From assembly GCA_017470045.1 (NCBI GenBank), contig JAFUFG010000067.1:1-11033 (forward strand): a DNA stretch of 11,033 nucleotides, read 5' to 3'. The DNA is from Bacilli bacterium. Its GTDB lineage: Bacteria; Bacillota_I; Bacilli_A; RF39; UBA660. The position numbers were made by a program, and so were the translations under genes. The notes beneath the pieces are model-generated. The model was not told the origin of the DNA, did no database searches, and worked only from the letters and a program-made list of their open reading frames with translations. Shown here one piece after another: positions 1 to 6,139 of the stretch. Each line of letters opens with the position of its first letter. Positions within the stretch are counted from its first letter, which is position 1.

Positions 1-441
1 ATTAAGTCGAATAGTTTAGATCATCGAAATGATTGCTTATTAACAACTCTTACTTTAATATCTAGTATTCTTAGTAAATATTCTGTTCCTTATGTAGATG
101 GTATTATTGGAATTGCTATTTCGTTATGGATTTTACGATCTGCGATTGAGATATTCCTTGAAAGTTATGATGTATTGATGGATAAAGCAATTAGTGAAGA
201 TGCAAAGGAAAAAGTATTTGAAATTATTAAGAGACATCCAGAGATTAAAAAAGTGATTCATTTTAATTCCACTCCAGTAGGATATTTATATCAAATTTCT
301 TTTACTATTTATGTTGATGGTGATATGTCTACTTATGATTCTCATTTTATTGCGAATTCTTTAGAGAAAGAAATTGATAAAGAAGTAGACGAGGTATATT
401 TAACTGTGATTCATGTAAATCCAATTGAGAAGGAGAAATAA
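1..441 (+). CDS. Cation diffusion facilitator (CDF) family metal exporter, 3' part only
   Basis: The open frame enters from the left edge (frame 1) and stops at 439-441, giving the last 146 residues of a CDF antiporter that exports divalent metal across the membrane. The fragment starts at the TM5 metal site, with D7 and D11 in a DHRND motif. TM6 follows (about residues 33-50, containing VDGIIGIAISLWIL), then ESYDVLMD and the cytoplasmic ferredoxin-like C-terminal domain (about 57-143). Zinc CDFs usually carry HxxxD in TM5. The DxxxD form here is typical of the Mn/Fe clade (MntE-like), so manganese or iron export is inferred; TM1-TM4 lie outside the window. The last codons contain the ribosome binding site of the next gene, so the two are translationally adjacent. 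An ATG at 178 and a TTG at 175 are internal to the protein and are not starts. Confidence 0.87.
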   Translation: MKSNSLDHRNDCLLTTLTLISSILSKYSVPYVDGIIGIAISLWILRSAIEIFLESYDVLMDKAISEDAKEKVFEIIKRHPEIKKVIHFNSTPVGYLYQISFTIYVDGDMSTYDSHFIANSLEKEIDKEVDEVYLTVIHVNPIEKEK

Positions 442-443
442 TA

Positions 444-995
444 ATGGTTTTTGCGAGTAATAATAAAGGTAAATTAAAAGAAATTCTAGAAATTCTAGGA
501 AATGATATTAAATCTTTAAAAGATATTCATTTAGATATTGATGTTGTGGAAGATGCAGATAGTTTTTATGGAAATGCATCGAAAAAAGCCAAAGAAATTT
601 ACGAAGCATGTGGGAAAACTGTGATTGCGGATGATTCAGGTTTATGCATTGATGCATTAGATGGATTTCCTGGAGTTATGACTGCAAGATTCTTAGGAGA
701 AAATTCTACTAAAGAGATGCGTAATCAATATTTATTAGATCAATTAAAGAATCAAGATAATCGTACTTGTCATGTAATTTGTACTTTAGTGTATTATGAT
801 GGAGATAAGGAACTTGTTGCAGAGGGAGATTTGGTTTGTAAGATAGCAGACTCTCCTCGTGGAGAAAATGGATTTGGATTTGACGAAATTGTAGAGTTAG
901 AAGATGGTCGAACTTTAGCCGAATTATCGAGTGAAGAAAAAAATACAAAGAGTGCTAGATATTTGGCTGCAGTAAAACTAAAAAGTATGTTATAA
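444..995 (+). CDS. rdgB: RdgB/HAM1 non-canonical purine NTP pyrophosphatase
   Basis: Hydrolyses dITP, ITP and XTP to the monophosphate plus pyrophosphate, keeping deaminated purines out of DNA and RNA; cytosolic, normally a dimer. Length 183 aa is slightly short for the family (about 190-200). Visible motifs: substrate-binding SNNKGK (residues 5-10), E13, catalytic ADDSGL (62-67), PGVMTARF (76-83), GENGFGFDEI (140-149) and AELSSEEKN (159-167). The family's closing S-H-R base-contact motif reads S170-A171-R172, so the usual histidine is missing. AGGAG at 431-435 lies 8 nt before the ATG, inside the end of the CDF gene; the intergenic gap is two bases. The stop codon at 993-995 is part of a TGTTATAAT extended -10 box for the next gene. 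Confidence 0.95.
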   Translation: MVFASNNKGKLKEILEILGNDIKSLKDIHLDIDVVEDADSFYGNASKKAKEIYEACGKTVIADDSGLCIDALDGFPGVMTARFLGENSTKEMRNQYLLDQLKNQDNRTCHVICTLVYYDGDKELVAEGDLVCKIADSPRGENGFGFDEIVELEDGRTLAELSSEEKNTKSARYLAAVKLKSML

Positions 996-996
996 T
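988..996 (+). promoter_or_regulatory. Extended -10 promoter for the AAA+ gene, overlapping the rdgB stop
   Basis: TGTTATAAT at 988-996 is a perfect extended -10 element (TGn plus TATAAT). The predicted start near 1003 leaves a leader of about 15 nt before the ATG at 1018. No good -35 is visible 17 bp upstream, as is usual for extended -10 promoters. The same nonamer, followed by CTT, occurs before the EamA gene at 5208-5216. It would allow the AAA+ gene to be transcribed apart from the upstream genes. Confidence 0.5.
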
Positions 997-1017
997 CTTA
1001 CTTGAGGAGTGACGGAT

Positions 1018-1974
1018 ATGAACGAAAATTTTGATATTAAGGAAAAAAGAATTAGTGTATTAAAAACTTATGGAGAAAATTTTCAAGAGAAGGAGTATAT
1101 TACGAATCCTGCGATTGGTAGAGATGAACAAATTAAACAACTAATTTTAATTCTTCTTACTCCTGATAAATCCGCTGTATTATTGGGTAAACCTGGTGTT
1201 GGTAAAACTGCTACTGTAGAAGGTCTTGCTTATCGTATTCAAAAAGGACTAGTACCAGATGTATTAAAAGGATATCAAGTTATTAAAGTTAATACTTCTG
1301 CATTACTTGGAGTTGATCCAGTTACTGGAGAAGCAAAAGTAAATACTTTATTAGATGAATTAAAAGAACAAACAAAATTAATTTTATTTATTGATGAAAT
1401 TCATACTCTTGTTGGTGGAAAGGATGAAGCATTAGATTTTGCGAATATGTTTAAACCAGCATTAGATCGTGGAGATATTAAAGTTATTGGTGCAACGACT
1501 ACAGAAGAGTATGAACGTTATATTTTAAGAGATAAGGCATTTGTTAGACGTTTTCAAAAAGTAGAGATTCAAGAACCTACTAGAGAAGAAAATATTCAAA
1601 TATTAATTGGTACGTTACCTAAGATTGAAAAAAGAACTGGTGCAAAAATGATGTATACTCCTTTTATTCAAAGAAAGATGATGGAATTTATTACGGATAT
1701 CACTAGCGAATATAAGAGAGTATATGAAATTGGATCAAGATACCCAGATGTATCTTTAACTATGGTACAAGAAGCTTTTTCGAATGCTTTATTTAATAAT
1801 CGATTTGAAGTATCTGCATTAGATTTTCGTAATGCAATTACTAATAGTAAGAATATTTATCCAGATGTTATTCAAAAATCTTTGCCAATTTTTGATACTA
1901 CATTTGCAGAACAATTAGCAGAAATTAATCGTCCTCCAGAGGGAGTAGAACGATTAGGTAGTGACTTCGAATAA
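1018..1974 (+). CDS. Stand-alone AAA+ ATPase, ClpB/ClpC D1-like module
   Basis: A 318-aa protein with a single AAA+ domain most like the first ATPase domain (D1) of ClpB/ClpC. Visible are NPAIGRDEQ (30-38), Walker A GKPGVGKT (57-64), EGLAYRI (68-74), Walker B LILFIDEIHTLVG (121-133), KPALDRG (146-152), sensor-1 IGATTT (157-162), arginine-finger region FVRRFQ (175-180) and a sensor-2-like stretch with RYPDVSL. It lacks the Clp N-terminal repeats, the middle coiled coil and the D2 domain. The pore-loop segment (KYRGEFE in Clp proteins) is replaced by residues around GVDPVTGEAKV (98-108) with no aromatic residue, so an ordinary threading unfoldase is doubtful. The start is ATG 1018, because GAGGAG at 1004-1009 sits 8 nt upstream; a GTG at 1009 overlaps that site. 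Partner and substrate are unknown. Confidence 0.85.
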   Translation: MNENFDIKEKRISVLKTYGENFQEKEYITNPAIGRDEQIKQLILILLTPDKSAVLLGKPGVGKTATVEGLAYRIQKGLVPDVLKGYQVIKVNTSALLGVDPVTGEAKVNTLLDELKEQTKLILFIDEIHTLVGGKDEALDFANMFKPALDRGDIKVIGATTTEEYERYILRDKAFVRRFQKVEIQEPTREENIQILIGTLPKIEKRTGAKMMYTPFIQRKMMEFITDITSEYKRVYEIGSRYPDVSLTMVQEAFSNALFNNRFEVSALDFRNAITNSKNIYPDVIQKSLPIFDTTFAEQLAEINRPPEGVERLGSDFE

Positions 1975-1976
1975 AA

Positions 1977-2006
1977 ATGTCTCTTTCAAAGAGACATCTT
2001 TTTTTT
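1977..2006 (+). terminator. Intrinsic terminator of the CDF-rdgB-AAA+ unit
   Basis: A perfect 9-bp stem, ATGTCTCTT (1977-1985) with AAGAGACAT (1989-1997), has a TCA loop and is followed by C and eight T residues (1999-2006). It begins 3 nt after the AAA+ stop codon and separates that unit from the large RNA gene downstream. Confidence 0.93.
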
Positions 2007-2027
2007 ATTTCTGTAATATACTTATAT
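1991..2027 (+). promoter_or_regulatory. Possible promoter of the large structured RNA
   Basis: Some promoter must lie between the terminator and the RNA start. One candidate is GAGACA (1991-1996, matching the GACA end of TTGACA), a 17-bp spacer and TAATAT (2014-2019), predicting a start near 2026. A second candidate is TTATAT (2022-2027) without a good -35, predicting a start near 2034. Neither is strong, and the first overlaps the preceding terminator stem. Confidence 0.3.
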
Positions 2028-2038
2028 CGTGTTAAGCA

Positions 2039-2633
2039 ATTAACGGTCTTTGACAAATGAATTAAGAACCATGTGAAAAACTGCTTACAAAGTAGCATGG
2101 AAGTCCTGTCTTACTGAGTAGTAGGGAGTGCGAATTTCTTACGGTTTCAGTGAAATCTATTCGTAAGTTTAGGTTTGGGAGTTACGAGAGTAGCGAATGA
2201 GAGGATTGTTGTTCTATAGGTGAGAGTAAAGGTAGGGATACTATCGATGTCAATCTCTGAAAAAAGAAGGAGTTCAATCCTTCTTGGAGTAGGACAGAAT
2301 CATTACTATCTGTGGTGGATAGAGATGTAAGTCTGTAAAACCATAAGGCATAAAGGAGCTTGCAGTTGAGGCTATGTGAGTAGCTATAAGATGGAACCCC
2401 TGTACCCCGGCGTAAATCTGCAATATGAAGATCAGTAAGAATAATGATTTTTTGATCTAGTGTATGTTGGAGTTGCGAGTATTAATCTCGTGTGGTCTAG
2501 GAGCTTAGGCTTAGGTAAAAGTGGAAAAGGAGTCGCTATCCTTCAGGGCTTTTACTTACCAGTGACTGAATATACTTGTATCTATAGGGCCAATGTGAGG
2601 AGCATCTTAATTTATTTGTTAAGGACCGTTAAT
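2039..2633 (+). ncRNA. Large ornate structured RNA (~595 nt), possibly ROOL class
   Basis: This stretch has no plausible protein gene and is far richer in G and structure than the neighbouring intergenic DNA. Positions 2039-2067 pair with 2605-2633 in an uninterrupted 29-bp terminal helix. Its only non-Watson-Crick positions are three G.U pairs, which work on the + strand RNA but would be A-C mismatches on the minus strand. Internal helices include AAGAAGGA 2264-2271 with TCCTTCTT 2278-2285, TTGCAG 2360-2365 with CTGCAA 2418-2423, AGATCA 2429-2434 with TGATCT 2453-2458, and GTAAAAG 2515-2521 with CTTTTAC 2549-2555. An unpaired-looking C-rich segment occurs near 2396-2410. Length, closed ends and likely host fit the ROOL family of Bacillota/Tenericutes RNAs. 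OLE or an undescribed class remain possible, and I cannot align it to a consensus from memory. No U-tailed terminator follows its 3' end. Confidence 0.8.
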
Positions 2634-2635
2634 CC

Positions 2636-2664
2636 TTGACATTATTACAATTTAATGATAATAT
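2636..2664 (+). promoter_or_regulatory. Near-consensus sigma-A promoter for the HTH-like gene
   Basis: TTGACA (2636-2641), an exact 17-bp spacer and TAATAT (2659-2664) give a strong housekeeping promoter with a start near 2671. The -35 begins 3 nt after the terminal helix of the large RNA. The resulting leader is about 97 nt, long compared with the 15-35 nt leaders of most genes here. Confidence 0.8.
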
Positions 2665-2729
2665 CTTAGTGATTTAAATTTGATTTAAGTCATACAACTG
2701 AAATTTTGTGAAAGAAATAGTTATGTGAT

Positions 2730-2747
2730 CAATTATTAGGATAATTG
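2730..2747 (+). promoter_or_regulatory. Small hairpin in the leader of the HTH-like gene
   Basis: CAATTAT (2730-2736) pairs with ATAATTG (2741-2747) around a TAGG loop, ending 7 nt before the TGGAGG ribosome binding site (2755-2760). It could be an operator-like inverted repeat or an RNA hairpin, but a 7-bp AT-rich palindrome is weak evidence in such DNA. Confidence 0.3.
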
Positions 2748-2767
2748 CGCAAAATGGAGGGATATGT

Positions 2768-3139
2768 ATGAATCAATTAAGCCAATATTTAAATCAAATG
2801 AAAACTTCAAGTTTTCAACAACTACTTTTTTCGTTTATCGATAAAAGTGGTAAGTCCGATTCGGACATTTACAACTATGTAGGTATCGATAGAAGATTAT
2901 TTTCTAAGGTAAGATGTAATGAAAATTATATTTTATCGAAAGAAAATATCTTGAGACTATGTGTATCTTTAAGACTTGATCTTGAGGATACATCAAAGTT
3001 ATTAGGAAGTGCTGGGTATAGCCTATGTACCAATAATGATTTTGATTTAGTCATTCGATATTGCATTGATCACAATATCTATGATATTGATGAAATCAAT
3101 GGCTACTTGTTTGACTTGACGAAAACTGTCTTGTGTTAA
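2768..3139 (+). CDS. Small XRE-like helix-turn-helix protein
   Basis: A 123-aa soluble protein. Residues about 14-115 match a domain I recognise from many Bacillota proteins, both alone and at the C-terminus of larger ones: SFQQLL, FIDKSGKSDSDIYNYVGIDRRLFSKVR (the helix-turn-helix-like part, about 23-49), LSKENILRLCVSLRLDLEDTSKLLGSAGY, then FDLVIRYCIDHNIYDIDEINGYLF. The phage-repressor-like fold suggests DNA binding or protein interaction; no target is visible. TGGAGG at 2755-2760, 7 nt upstream, sets the ATG. The gene has its own promoter directly after the large RNA and the two share a single downstream terminator, so a functional link is possible but unproven. The frame runs into the terminator, whose first arm encodes part of the last residues. 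Confidence 0.75.
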   Translation: MNQLSQYLNQMKTSSFQQLLFSFIDKSGKSDSDIYNYVGIDRRLFSKVRCNENYILSKENILRLCVSLRLDLEDTSKLLGSAGYSLCTNNDFDLVIRYCIDHNIYDIDEINGYLFDLTKTVLC

Positions 3140-3157
3140 CTTGACAGTTTTTTTGTT
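3122..3157 (+). terminator. Intrinsic terminator overlapping the HTH-like gene's stop
   Basis: AAAACTGTC (3122-3130) pairs with GACAGTTTT (3143-3151) around a loop that contains the TAA stop (3137-3139), followed by a T-rich tail. It probably also ends any read-through transcript from the large RNA, which has no terminator of its own. Confidence 0.85.
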
Positions 3158-3164
3158 TGTTTCT

Positions 3165-3194
3165 TTGACATTTTTATTCCGAATTCCATATAAT
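3165..3194 (+). promoter_or_regulatory. Sigma-A promoter of glmS
   Basis: TTGACA (3165-3170), an 18-bp spacer and TATAAT (3189-3194) are both exact consensus hexamers. The predicted start near 3201 puts about 35 nt of RNA in front of the ribozyme cleavage site. Confidence 0.85.
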
Positions 3195-3230
3195 AAAATT
3201 AGAATGGGAAAAAGAAAGGTTGTAGTTCCA

Positions 3231-3362
3231 TTTAAGCGCCAGGCCTTTAATTAGGTGACGAGGTTGGTAGGTAATCGAAAGATTCGGCGGGTACTACTGC
3301 GGATAAGTGGTTCGTTAGATATATCGGAAAAAGTAAAATCAACATTACAACAAATGATATAT
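3231..3362 (+). ncRNA. glmS self-cleaving ribozyme/riboswitch
   Basis: This leader has the conserved glmS ribozyme landmarks: AAGCGCCAG at 3234-3242 (cleavage expected between A3235 and G3236), GGTGACGAGG at 3254-3263 and AATCGAAAGATTCGGCGGG at 3273-3291. A 3' P4-like stem is formed by two copies of the self-complementary GATATATC, near 3319 and 3356. Family knowledge: glucosamine-6-phosphate binds and acts as the cofactor for self-cleavage, and the product with a 5'-hydroxyl is degraded, lowering GlmS when amino sugar is plentiful. It lies directly before a glmS gene, as expected. The 3' boundary is approximate. Confidence 0.95.
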
Positions 3363-3390
3363 CCTCACTAATATATTTTCATAGTGGAGG
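3363..3390 (+). promoter_or_regulatory. Hairpin that can mask the glmS ribosome binding site
   Basis: CCTCACTA (3363-3370) can pair with TAGTGGAGG (3382-3390), leaving one bulged G, so the GGAGG ribosome binding site (3386-3390) is the 3' arm of a stem with an 11-nt AU-rich loop. It sits immediately after the ribozyme and 7 nt before the glmS ATG. This is a visible pairing; any regulatory effect is inference. Confidence 0.5.
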
Positions 3391-3397
3391 AAAACAA

Positions 3398-5176
3398 ATG
3401 TGTGGAATAGTTGGATATGTTGGAGAACAACATCCAAAAGAAATTTTATTAGACGGTTTAAAAAAATTAGAGTATAGAGGGTATGATTCTAGTGGAATTG
3501 CTCTTTTAGGAGAAAAAGGTGTTCAAATATTAAAAAGTGTAGGGCGTATTAGCAAGTTGGAACATCAGTTAAATCATGCTGATTTATGTGATTCTCATAT
3601 TGGTATTGCTGATACAAGATGGGCAACTCATGGAGAACCAACGGTTGCGAACGCTCATCCTCATCGAGTTGGAAGAGTTACTTTAGTTCATAATGGAATT
3701 ATTGAGAATGCGGGTAGCTTAAAGAAAATGTTAAAAGCAGAGGGTGTTATCTTTCAAAGTGATACGGATACAGAAGTTGCTTGTGCTTTAATCAATAAAT
3801 ATTTTGATGGAACAAATCCAGTAGAAGCGATTAATAAAGCAATGGAAAAACTACGTGGTAGTTATGCTTTTGGAATTCTATTTGATGAAATTGATAAATT
3901 ATATGCAGTAAGAAAAGATTCTCCATTAATCTTTGGAGTAGGAAATAAGAATTATTACATTGCATCCGATATTAGTGCCATTATTAAATATACGGATGAA
4001 TATATTTTATTAGATGATTATGAAGTAGTAGAAGTATCTGATGATGGTTATTCTATTACTAGAAATGGTAGAGAAGTTCCTAAGAAAATTGAAGTAGCAA
4101 CGATTCGCGAAGATGATGCTTCTAAGGGTGAATACGAACATTTCATGTTAAAAGAAATCATGGAAGAACCTACTGTATTAGAGAAAACTTTAAACAATTA
4201 TATTAACGATATGAATAAGATGATTGATGTTAGTAAGTATGAAGATATTCATATTGTTGCTTGTGGATCTGCATTATATGCCGGTATGATTGGAAAAACA
4301 TTATTAGAAGAAAAAGCAAATATTAAATGTTTTGTGGAATGCGCATCTGAGTATCGTTACGAAAAAGTGATTTATGACAGAAAGACATTAGTTATTTTAG
4401 TATCTCAATCTGGAGAAACTGCCGATACGATTGCTGCTATGCGTAAAGCAAAAGAGGCTCATATTGATACATTAGGTATTGTTAATGTAAAAACTAGTAC
4501 AATTGCTAGAGAATGTGATAATTGTTTATTTATTGAAGCTGGTCCTGAAATTGCAGTTGCTACGACAAAAGCTTATTTATTACAAGTTGCGATGTTTTCT
4601 TTAATTGCTTTAAAAGCAGCACAAAGAAGAGGATTAGAACCAGATTATGATAAAGTGATTGAAGAGGCAAAAGAACTTCCTAAGAAGTTAGAAAAAGTAT
4701 TAAAAGATTCAGAATACTTTCGAGCAGTAGCAGAAGATATTTATTCTTCTAAAGATGCTTTCTTTATTGGTAGAGGAATTGACTATGCAATGTGTCTAGA
4801 AGGAAGTTTAAAACTAAAAGAAGTATCTTATATTCATAGTGATGCTTTTCAAGCTGGAGAATTAAAACATGGAACGATTTCTTTAATCGATGATGGAGTT
4901 CCTGTATTTGCGATTATTACAGATGATAAGATTAAGGATAAAACAGAATCTAATGTTATTGAAGTAGAGGCTAGAAAAGCAAAAGTATTTACGATTACGA
5001 ATGATGAGTCTATTACGGATCATCACTTCCGTTATGTTGTAGAAAAACTTAGTTATTATTTCCAACCAATTCTTGTAGTGCCACCATTACAATTAGTTGG
5101 ATATTATGTAGCAAATTTAAGGGGATTAGATATTGATAAACCTCGTAATTTAGCAAAATCTGTTACAGTAGAATAG
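3398..5176 (+). CDS. glmS: Glutamine--fructose-6-phosphate aminotransferase (isomerizing)
   Basis: Makes glucosamine-6-phosphate from fructose-6-phosphate and glutamine, the first committed step to UDP-GlcNAc for peptidoglycan; cytosolic. The protein has 592 aa, against about 600-609 for the family. It starts MCGIVGYVG with the processed N-terminal nucleophile C2. The class II glutaminase domain (about 1-220) holds EYRGYDSSGIAL, RWATHG and HNGIIEN. Two SIS sugar-isomerase domains follow: the first with CGSALYAG from C289 and SQSGETADT, the second with GRGIDYAMCLEGSLKLKEVSYIHSDAFQAGELKHG (about 457-492) carrying the catalytic Lys, Glu and His. The conserved C-terminus reads PRNLAKSVTVE. All key residues appear intact. 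Expression is controlled by the ribozyme in its leader. It is monocistronic: the terminator overlaps the stop codon. Confidence 0.98.
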   Translation: MCGIVGYVGEQHPKEILLDGLKKLEYRGYDSSGIALLGEKGVQILKSVGRISKLEHQLNHADLCDSHIGIADTRWATHGEPTVANAHPHRVGRVTLVHNGIIENAGSLKKMLKAEGVIFQSDTDTEVACALINKYFDGTNPVEAINKAMEKLRGSYAFGILFDEIDKLYAVRKDSPLIFGVGNKNYYIASDISAIIKYTDEYILLDDYEVVEVSDDGYSITRNGREVPKKIEVATIREDDASKGEYEHFMLKEIMEEPTVLEKTLNNYINDMNKMIDVSKYEDIHIVACGSALYAGMIGKTLLEEKANIKCFVECASEYRYEKVIYDRKTLVILVSQSGETADTIAAMRKAKEAHIDTLGIVNVKTSTIARECDNCLFIEAGPEIAVATTKAYLLQVAMFSLIALKAAQRRGLEPDYDKVIEEAKELPKKLEKVLKDSEYFRAVAEDIYSSKDAFFIGRGIDYAMCLEGSLKLKEVSYIHSDAFQAGELKHGTISLIDDGVPVFAIITDDKIKDKTESNVIEVEARKAKVFTITNDESITDHHFRYVVEKLSYYFQPILVVPPLQLVGYYVANLRGLDIDKPRNLAKSVTVE

Positions 5177-5199
5177 TAGAAATACTATTCTCTTTTTTT
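5170..5199 (+). terminator. Intrinsic terminator of glmS
   Basis: AGAATAGTA (5170-5178) pairs perfectly with TACTATTCT (5183-5191) around a GAAA loop, followed by C and a run of seven T. The TAG stop codon (5174-5176) lies in the first arm. Confidence 0.95.
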
Positions 5200-5207
5200 C
5201 TTTTTGG

Positions 5208-5216
5208 TGTTATAAT
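5208..5216 (+). promoter_or_regulatory. Extended -10 promoter of the EamA-family gene
   Basis: TGTTATAAT (5208-5216) is a perfect extended -10 box placed directly behind the glmS terminator, with only a weak -35 (TTCTCT, 5188-5193). The start is predicted near 5223, 17 nt before the ATG. GGAGG at 5228-5232 is the ribosome binding site. Confidence 0.55.
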
Positions 5217-5239
5217 CTTCTTGTTTTGGAGGAAGTATT

Positions 5240-6139
5240 ATGTGGTTATTATGTACATTTTTGACATTCTTTGCTTGGGGAACAGCTGACTTATTTTACA
5301 AGATGGGTAACAATAGTAAAGACAATTATAATTTTTTAAAGACTGGAATATTAGTAGGACTAGTAATGGGAATTCATGCGACAATCTACTTATTTGTAAA
5401 ACATTTAAGTATCAATCCAATGGATTTAATCAAGTATTTACCAGTATCTTTATGCTATATCGCTAGTATGGTAATTGGATATCGTGGTTTAAAATACTTG
5501 GAGTTAAGTATTTGTAGTCCAATTCAAAATACAAGTGGAGTAATTACAGCTTTATTATTATTAATTTTCTTTAAAGAACAATTACATCCAGCAGCATATT
5601 TTGCTTTCGTACTTATCTTTATTGGAATTGTTGAATTATCTCTTATTCAATTAAAAGAAAATGAAAAAGAGCGTAAGGATTTTCAAAAGAAGAATACTCT
5701 TAAAAAGATTCTTACGTTAACAATTTTATTTCCACTTGCATATTGTTTTATTGATGGACTTGGAACATTCTTGGATGCTATATACTTAGACTATGGAGAA
5801 TTAATTAGTGAAGATGCAGCATTACTTGCTTATGAATATACATTCTTAATTTATGGAATCATTACTTATATTTATTTAAAAGTAAAAAAACAACCATTTG
5901 AAATTACAAAAGAAAAGAATAAATTGTTCGCAGCTATTTTTGAAACTGCAGGACAATTCTTCTATGTATTCGCAATGAGTGGAAGTAGTGTTATTGCAGC
6001 ACCAATTGTTGGTTCTTATTGTATTCTATCTATGTTATTATCTAGAGTATTCTTAAAAGAAAAACTAACAAAAAAAGAATATGTTTCCATATTCCTTGTT
6101 CTTGTTGGTATCGTTATTCTAGGTGTTCTAGATATTTAA
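5240..6139 (+). CDS. EamA/DMT-family transporter, 10 TM
   Basis: A 299-aa polytopic membrane protein of the drug/metabolite transporter superfamily. It has two tandem EamA repeats (about 1-135 and 153-298) of five hydrophobic helices each, separated by a charged linker (KENEKERKDFQKKN, about 138-151). The fifth-helix regions of each half resemble one another: PIQNTSGVITALLL...FKEQLHPAAYFAFVLIFIGIVEL and APIVGSYCILSMLL...FLKEKLTKKEYVSIFLVLVGIVIL, the usual duplication signature. These proteins move small metabolites; the substrate cannot be read from the sequence. The gene is alone behind its own promoter, and nothing links it functionally to glmS. Its stop overlaps the stop of the opposing gene by 4 nt, and no terminator is seen between them. 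Confidence 0.9.
   Translation: MWLLCTFLTFFAWGTADLFYKMGNNSKDNYNFLKTGILVGLVMGIHATIYLFVKHLSINPMDLIKYLPVSLCYIASMVIGYRGLKYLELSICSPIQNTSGVITALLLLIFFKEQLHPAAYFAFVLIFIGIVELSLIQLKENEKERKDFQKKNTLKKILTLTILFPLAYCFIDGLGTFLDAIYLDYGELISEDAALLAYEYTFLIYGIITYIYLKVKKQPFEITKEKNKLFAAIFETAGQFFYVFAMSGSSVIAAPIVGSYCILSMLLSRVFLKEKLTKKEYVSIFLVLVGIVILGVLDI

Noticed and set aside
709..948. Minus-strand open frame of 79 codons inside rdgB
   Set aside because: Lies fully antisense to a well-supported gene, has no ribosome binding site or recognisable motif, and its composition is that of a shadow frame.
1009..1017. GTG start 9 nt upstream for the AAA+ gene
   Set aside because: The GTG overlaps the GAGGAG ribosome binding site, which is ideally spaced for the ATG at 1018.
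2039..2633. A MITE or insertion element with 29-bp terminal inverted repeats
   Set aside because: The three mismatches between the arms are all of the kind that keep G.U pairing on one strand, no target-site duplication is visible, and further helices are nested inside. This fits a structured RNA better.
2125..2635. Group II intron (a GTGCG-like string occurs at 2128)
   Set aside because: No domain V hairpin with its AGC/CGC triad is seen near the 3' end, no reverse transcriptase is present, and the outer 29-bp helix is not a group II feature.
4883..5065. Minus-strand 60-codon frame in glmS
   Set aside because: Antisense shadow of the conserved second SIS domain; Ile/Asn-rich and without start signals.
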